From JAABSX01 sp964480455 (GTDB lineage: Bacteria; Bacteroidota; Bacteroidia; Cytophagales; Microscillaceae), in assembly GCA_964480455.1 (NCBI GenBank), contig CAYZQI010000186.1, positions 1-8,465 on the forward strand: a stretch of DNA of 8,465 nt, given 5' to 3'. The notes under the pieces were generated by a model, which worked only from the letters and a program-made list of their open reading frames with translations, was not told where the DNA came from and made no database searches. The position numbers and the translations under genes were made by a program. Below are positions 5,555 through 8,465 of the stretch, one piece after another (position 1 is the stretch's first letter; each line of letters starts with the position of its first letter).

Positions 5555-8005
5555 ATGAATCATACTATTTACAAACAAACCGCTACCGAAGACCAACTCA
5601 GAACTGCTGCCAAGAAGATAGCACCTGTTTGGCAATTAGCAAGTTTTGTTGCAGTGAACCCATACATGGCACTGATTGATAAGCCATTTGAGCAGGTAGC
5701 AGAGCAATTAGCCAAAATAGCTGGCACAAAGATGACCATGCCCATCTCGTATTATGCTGAAAAGCTAGAAAAAGGAATATTGACAGAAGAAGACTGGCAA
5801 AATGCACTCAGCAAAGCAGGCAAGACAAGTTCAGTGAAATTAAAAGAGGTACTCATCAAGGAGGAAGCAAAAGAAAAAAGCACTGATTTTTCCAAAAAAA
5901 TCCTTCCTATCGTAATATCTACAGCATCAAAGCTAAGCCAGAATAATTGGGAAAGATTCGTGCAAAATCATATTTCGCTCTGGGCATCAGCTTATTTTGA
6001 TGAAGGGCAGGCAATCTGGAAGCAACCCAAAGAAGCCAGTTTATATACTACTTGGAAAAAAGAAGCTGGAATTGACCGATTGGCCGAGTATTCATCTGCA
6101 GACTTAAAAGAATTTAGGAAAGCAATCAAACACTTGCCTGACAATGCCATAGCAGCCACAGACCTCATATTGAAAACTTTAAGTATCCCCGAAGAAGGAC
6201 TTGATAGCTACCTGCACAGAGTATTGCACCTACTGCCAGGCTGGGCTGCCTATGCCGCAAGGATAGACTGGGAAGCAGTATTGTATGGTGGCAAAGATGG
6301 GGTATTGATTGAATTTTTGGCTGTTTTGCTGTCGTATGAATATGCTTTCTTTCAATGCTATCAAAACAAAGGGCTGATGACCGAATGGGAAGAAGCAAAA
6401 ATAAAAATCTTAGCGGAAAGCAGCAGCACAGAGGCAAGCGAGCATACTCAAGTGAAAGTGCTTCTTCAGACTGCATTAGAAACAGCCTTGCAAAAAAAAT
6501 TACTTGCTCAATTCCAAAAGGCCAACTCAAAAAATACTATCTTTAAAGAAAAACAAAGACCCAAAGTACAAGCAATCTTTTGTATTGATGTGAGGTCAGA
6601 AGTTTTCAGAAGGCACTTTGAGGCAACAGATACAGGTGTGCAGACCATCGGCTTTGCTGGTTTTTTTGGATTTCCGATTGAGTTTGTACCCATTGGACAC
6701 GAAAAGGGACTTGCACAGTGCCCAGTATTGCTCACACCCGCACAGACTGTGTCCGAAACAGTAGAGAATTTAGAAGAAGTAGTCAAAAAAAGAGCCCAGT
6801 TGCGCCACATCAAAAATGCTTGGTACGCTTTCAAAATGGGCGCAATTTCGTGCTTCAGCTTTGTTGGCCCCATTGGTCTTGCCTACCTTCCAAAACTATT
6901 TACTGATGGCTTTGGGCTTACAAGACCCGTAGAAAAACCCTCGACAGAAAGTCTGACTTCGCATGCAAAACAACAAAAGAAACCTGATGTATCAAGCATT
7001 GCGCTTTCATCAAAAGTAGAACTTGCACTGGGTGCGCTCAATGCCATGTCATTGACTGATGGCTTTGCGAGGCTGGTCATGATTACGGGGCATGGCTCTA
7101 GCACAGTAAACAATCCACATGCTACAGGGCTTGACTGTGGTGCCTGTGCAGGCAGAACAGGCGAGGCAAATGCAAGGGTTGCGGCCGACATTCTGAACGA
7201 CAAAGCAGTCAGGGAAGCACTCATCAAAAATGAGATTAGCATACCCGCAGATACATTTTTTCTCTCTTGTCAGCATGATACCACTACCGATGAAATCAGT
7301 TTTTTTAATGCAAATCAACTTCCTGAAACGCATAAAGCCGATTTTGATGAAATCCTGAAACTTGCCAAGGAAGCTGCAAAAAGAACCCGCCTCGAGAGAG
7401 GACTCAGAATGGAAAATGCAGACCATGCCGATATTTTTAAGAAAAGTAAAGACTGGGCGCAAGTAAGGCCCGAGTGGGGGCTTGCAGGTTGTAGCAATTT
7501 TATAGTTGCACCCAGAGAGCGAACGCAGCACATAGACCTTGCTGGAAAATCCTTTTTGCACTCATACGTTTGGCAGCAAGACAAAAACTTTGGCGTACTT
7601 GAGCTGATTATGACCGCCCCCATGATAGTGGCAAGCTGGATTAGCTATCAATATTATGCTTCTACAGTAGATAACAATCTCTATGGTGCTGGCAACAAAA
7701 CGCTGCACAATGTAGTGGGAACGGTGGGTGTGCTAGAAGGAAATACAGGCGACCTCAGAACGGGGCTTCCGATGCAATCAATCCATGACGGCAAGGACTA
7801 TCAGCACGAACCCCTCAGGCTCAATGTATTTATTGAAGCACCCATTGATGAAATAAACAAAATCATTGACAAACACCCCATGGTAAAAAACCTTTTTGAT
7901 AACCAATGGCTCTACTTGTTTGCATTGAATCCTCAAGGGATTATCTCTCATAGGTATCTTGGAGCACTTAATTGGACGCTCGTCAACCCAGATGAAGTAA
8001 ATTAA
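5555..8005 (+). CDS. dabA: DabA, zinc-containing subunit of the DAB inorganic carbon transporter (DUF2309/UPF0753)
   Basis: Large soluble or peripheral protein of 816 aa, within the normal range for DUF2309. In the characterised DAB system, DabA has a beta-carbonic-anhydrase-like zinc site and is thought to convert CO2 to bicarbonate one-way when bound to DabB. The site is intact here: Cys343 and Asp345 in IFCIDVRSE (341-349), His513 in TGHGSS, and Cys528 in LDCGACAG. The 15-residue His-to-Cys spacing equals that of Halothiobacillus DabA as I recall it (C351, D353, H524, C539). Other family blocks are FVAVNPY (31-37), GCSNFIVAPRERT (645-657), NVVGTVGVLEGNTGDLRTGLP (719-739, conserved) and a C-terminal HRYLGALNW. 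The start at 5555 is 6 nt after dabB, indicating translational coupling; the leader is A-rich with no Shine-Dalgarno sequence. No frameshift or missing ligand is seen. Confidence 0.96.
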   Translation: MNHTIYKQTATEDQLRTAAKKIAPVWQLASFVAVNPYMALIDKPFEQVAEQLAKIAGTKMTMPISYYAEKLEKGILTEEDWQNALSKAGKTSSVKLKEVLIKEEAKEKSTDFSKKILPIVISTASKLSQNNWERFVQNHISLWASAYFDEGQAIWKQPKEASLYTTWKKEAGIDRLAEYSSADLKEFRKAIKHLPDNAIAATDLILKTLSIPEEGLDSYLHRVLHLLPGWAAYAARIDWEAVLYGGKDGVLIEFLAVLLSYEYAFFQCYQNKGLMTEWEEAKIKILAESSSTEASEHTQVKVLLQTALETALQKKLLAQFQKANSKNTIFKEKQRPKVQAIFCIDVRSEVFRRHFEATDTGVQTIGFAGFFGFPIEFVPIGHEKGLAQCPVLLTPAQTVSETVENLEEVVKKRAQLRHIKNAWYAFKMGAISCFSFVGPIGLAYLPKLFTDGFGLTRPVEKPSTESLTSHAKQQKKPDVSSIALSSKVELALGALNAMSLTDGFARLVMITGHGSSTVNNPHATGLDCGACAGRTGEANARVAADILNDKAVREALIKNEISIPADTFFLSCQHDTTTDEISFFNANQLPETHKADFDEILKLAKEAAKRTRLERGLRMENADHADIFKKSKDWAQVRPEWGLAGCSNFIVAPRERTQHIDLAGKSFLHSYVWQQDKNFGVLELIMTAPMIVASWISYQYYASTVDNNLYGAGNKTLHNVVGTVGVLEGNTGDLRTGLPMQSIHDGKDYQHEPLRLNVFIEAPIDEINKIIDKHPMVKNLFDNQWLYLFALNPQGIISHRYLGALNWTLVNPDEVN

Positions 8006-8048
8006 AACTTGATAAAATGAGTAGAATTGATACGAAAGTCTGTTGCAT

Positions 8049-8069
8049 AAAAATATCAATGCTTTGATA
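8049..8069 (-). terminator. AT-rich hairpin after dabA
   Basis: TATCAA (8054-8059) pairs with TTGATA (8064-8069) around a 4-nt loop. On the minus strand the stem is followed at once by five T (8053-8049), so it best fits termination of leftward transcripts. On the plus strand it is followed by CTTTA and could weakly end the dabBA transcript 48 nt after the dabA stop. The stem is short and AT-rich, so confidence is low. Confidence 0.35.
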
Positions 8070-8081
8070 CTTTAGGAACTA

Positions 8082-8439
8082 TTCAATAAATGACACACCT
8101 ATTTTTTGTCAGAGATGGGGTTGCACAGAGCGATTTTGTCTCTTTTCGCAAATATTCTAAATTTGATTGAGGTAGATTATGTCTTATTTGGATTCTATAT
8201 GGTTTTACTTGGTATGTGTCTTTTTAGTACACAGATTTAAGATTTCACGCCTCTGGCGTTTTTTGCTTACTTGGCTCTTTTCTATAAAGATTTCAGTCCT
8301 AACGGACTTCCAAAAAGTCTTAGGCTTGTCATCTTTGTAGTAAAAAAGTATTAAAAGTGGATAGACACCTTTAGGTATGGCATCTTTGGGGTCAATTCCA
8401 GTACAAGCCCTCATAAAAATAGGGTATTTATTTATTGAA
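8082..8439. repeat. Inverted repeat pair bounding the hairpin cluster
   Basis: TTCAATAAAT (8082-8091) recurs inverted as ATTTATTGAA (8430-8439). Similarity continues loosely outward: GGAACTA at 8075-8081 against GCAAGTG read on the minus strand from 8446 to 8440, four of seven identical. The enclosed 338 nt hold all three small hairpins. This arrangement resembles the ends of a small non-autonomous element, but the right-hand side reaches the window edge and I cannot identify a target-site duplication. Confidence 0.3.
8226..8384 (-). repeat. Cluster of three short hairpins, two with the conserved tail TGAAATCTT
   Basis: Plus-strand stems are ACGCC/GGCGT (8247-8251 with 8255-8259, loop TCT), AGTCC/GGACT (8295-8299 with 8304-8308, loop TAAC) and ACACC/GGTAT (8365-8369 with 8374-8378, loop TTTA, one G-T wobble). 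Read on the minus strand, the first two are each followed directly by GAAATCTT-A/T-A, while the stem bases differ but stay complementary. This pattern, variable self-complementary stems with a fixed tail, matches short palindromic repeats I recall being scattered in Bacteroidota genomes; that recollection is unverified. An alternative stem, GACTT (8305-8309) with AAGTC (8315-8319), would compete with the middle hairpin. Confidence 0.5.
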
Positions 8440-8465
8440 CACTTGCTTAGAAATGGATAATTAAT

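Larger units (their letters stand above)
8006..8465. other. 460-nt gene-free region downstream of dabA with repeat-like structure
   Basis: No convincing coding sequence is present on either strand. The region holds an AT-rich hairpin just after dabA, a weak two-part stem (TTGC 8121-8124 with GCAA 8148-8151, AGAG 8127-8130 with CTCT 8140-8143), three short perfect or near-perfect hairpins at 8247-8378, and a pair of 10-bp inverted repeats around 8082 and 8430. A 69-codon open frame on the minus strand (8205-8414) is best explained by this repeat sequence. I see no tRNA or transposase remnant. Confidence 0.6.

Noticed and set aside
7049..7561. Long (170-codon) minus-strand open frame inside dabA
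   Set aside because: It lies fully antisense to a strongly conserved part of dabA containing the zinc ligands; the cysteine-rich, low-complexity translation has no family resemblance.
8017..8067. Tiny plus-strand open frame (16 codons) right after dabA
   Set aside because: Too short, no recognisable product, and it runs into the AT-rich hairpin at 8054-8069.
8226..8384. CRISPR array
   Set aside because: Only three short hairpins with unequal spacing (70 and 48 nt) and no long identical repeat; no cas gene nearby.
8205..8414. Minus-strand open frame of 69 codons starting MRACTGIDPKDA
   Set aside because: It runs through the hairpin cluster, has no recognisable domain, and its RTEIFIEK and RREILNL segments are just the repeated GAAATCTT tail translated. 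More likely repeat sequence than a gene.

Overview
The window looks like chromosomal DNA from a Bacteroidota member, probably of the Cytophagales/flexibacter type. The coding sequence is moderately AT-rich. Start codons are preceded by A/T-rich leaders with no Shine-Dalgarno sequence (murI, the dehydrogenase, dabB and dabA). One promoter carries a -7 box of the Bacteroidota form TANNTTTG, and the visible PurF half resembles the phylum's long PurF. The phylum call is inference from these traits and remembered family resemblance; I would not name a genus.

Layout. (1) Positions 2-1626 hold the 3' part of purF (purine synthesis) followed after 17 nt by murI (glutamate racemase, D-Glu for peptidoglycan); they are probably co-transcribed. 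(2) A 148-nt gap with a compound hairpin leads to a separate zinc alcohol/aldehyde dehydrogenase of the YahK/cinnamyl-alcohol type (1775-2818), followed by a terminator-like hairpin. (3) A CbbR-like LysR regulator (2957-3871, minus strand) is divergent from a two-gene operon, dabB-dabA (3965-8005). DabB is a NuoL/ND5-like proton-channel-type membrane subunit, and DabA is the large DUF2309/UPF0753 protein with the beta-carbonic-anhydrase-like zinc site. Together they form a DAB-type dissolved inorganic carbon (CO2/bicarbonate) accumulation complex. (4) The last 460 nt (8006-8465) have no convincing gene. They hold three small hairpins, two of which are followed on the minus strand by the same TGAAATCTT tail, lying between 10-bp inverted repeats; this looks like a small non-coding repeat element.

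How it fits together. The most notable system is the lysR-dabB-dabA locus. The 93-bp intergenic region carries a 12-bp palindrome, a T-N11-A dyad, a 13-bp direct repeat with a 14-bp period and a TACCTTTG -7 box. Their spacing fits LysR-type activation of dabBA. No RuBisCO, carboxysome or separate carbonic anhydrase gene is visible, so the pump may feed bicarbonate to anaplerotic and biosynthetic carboxylases of a heterotroph. DAB transporters themselves are already described; what may be new is this regulatory arrangement and the repeat at the right-hand end.
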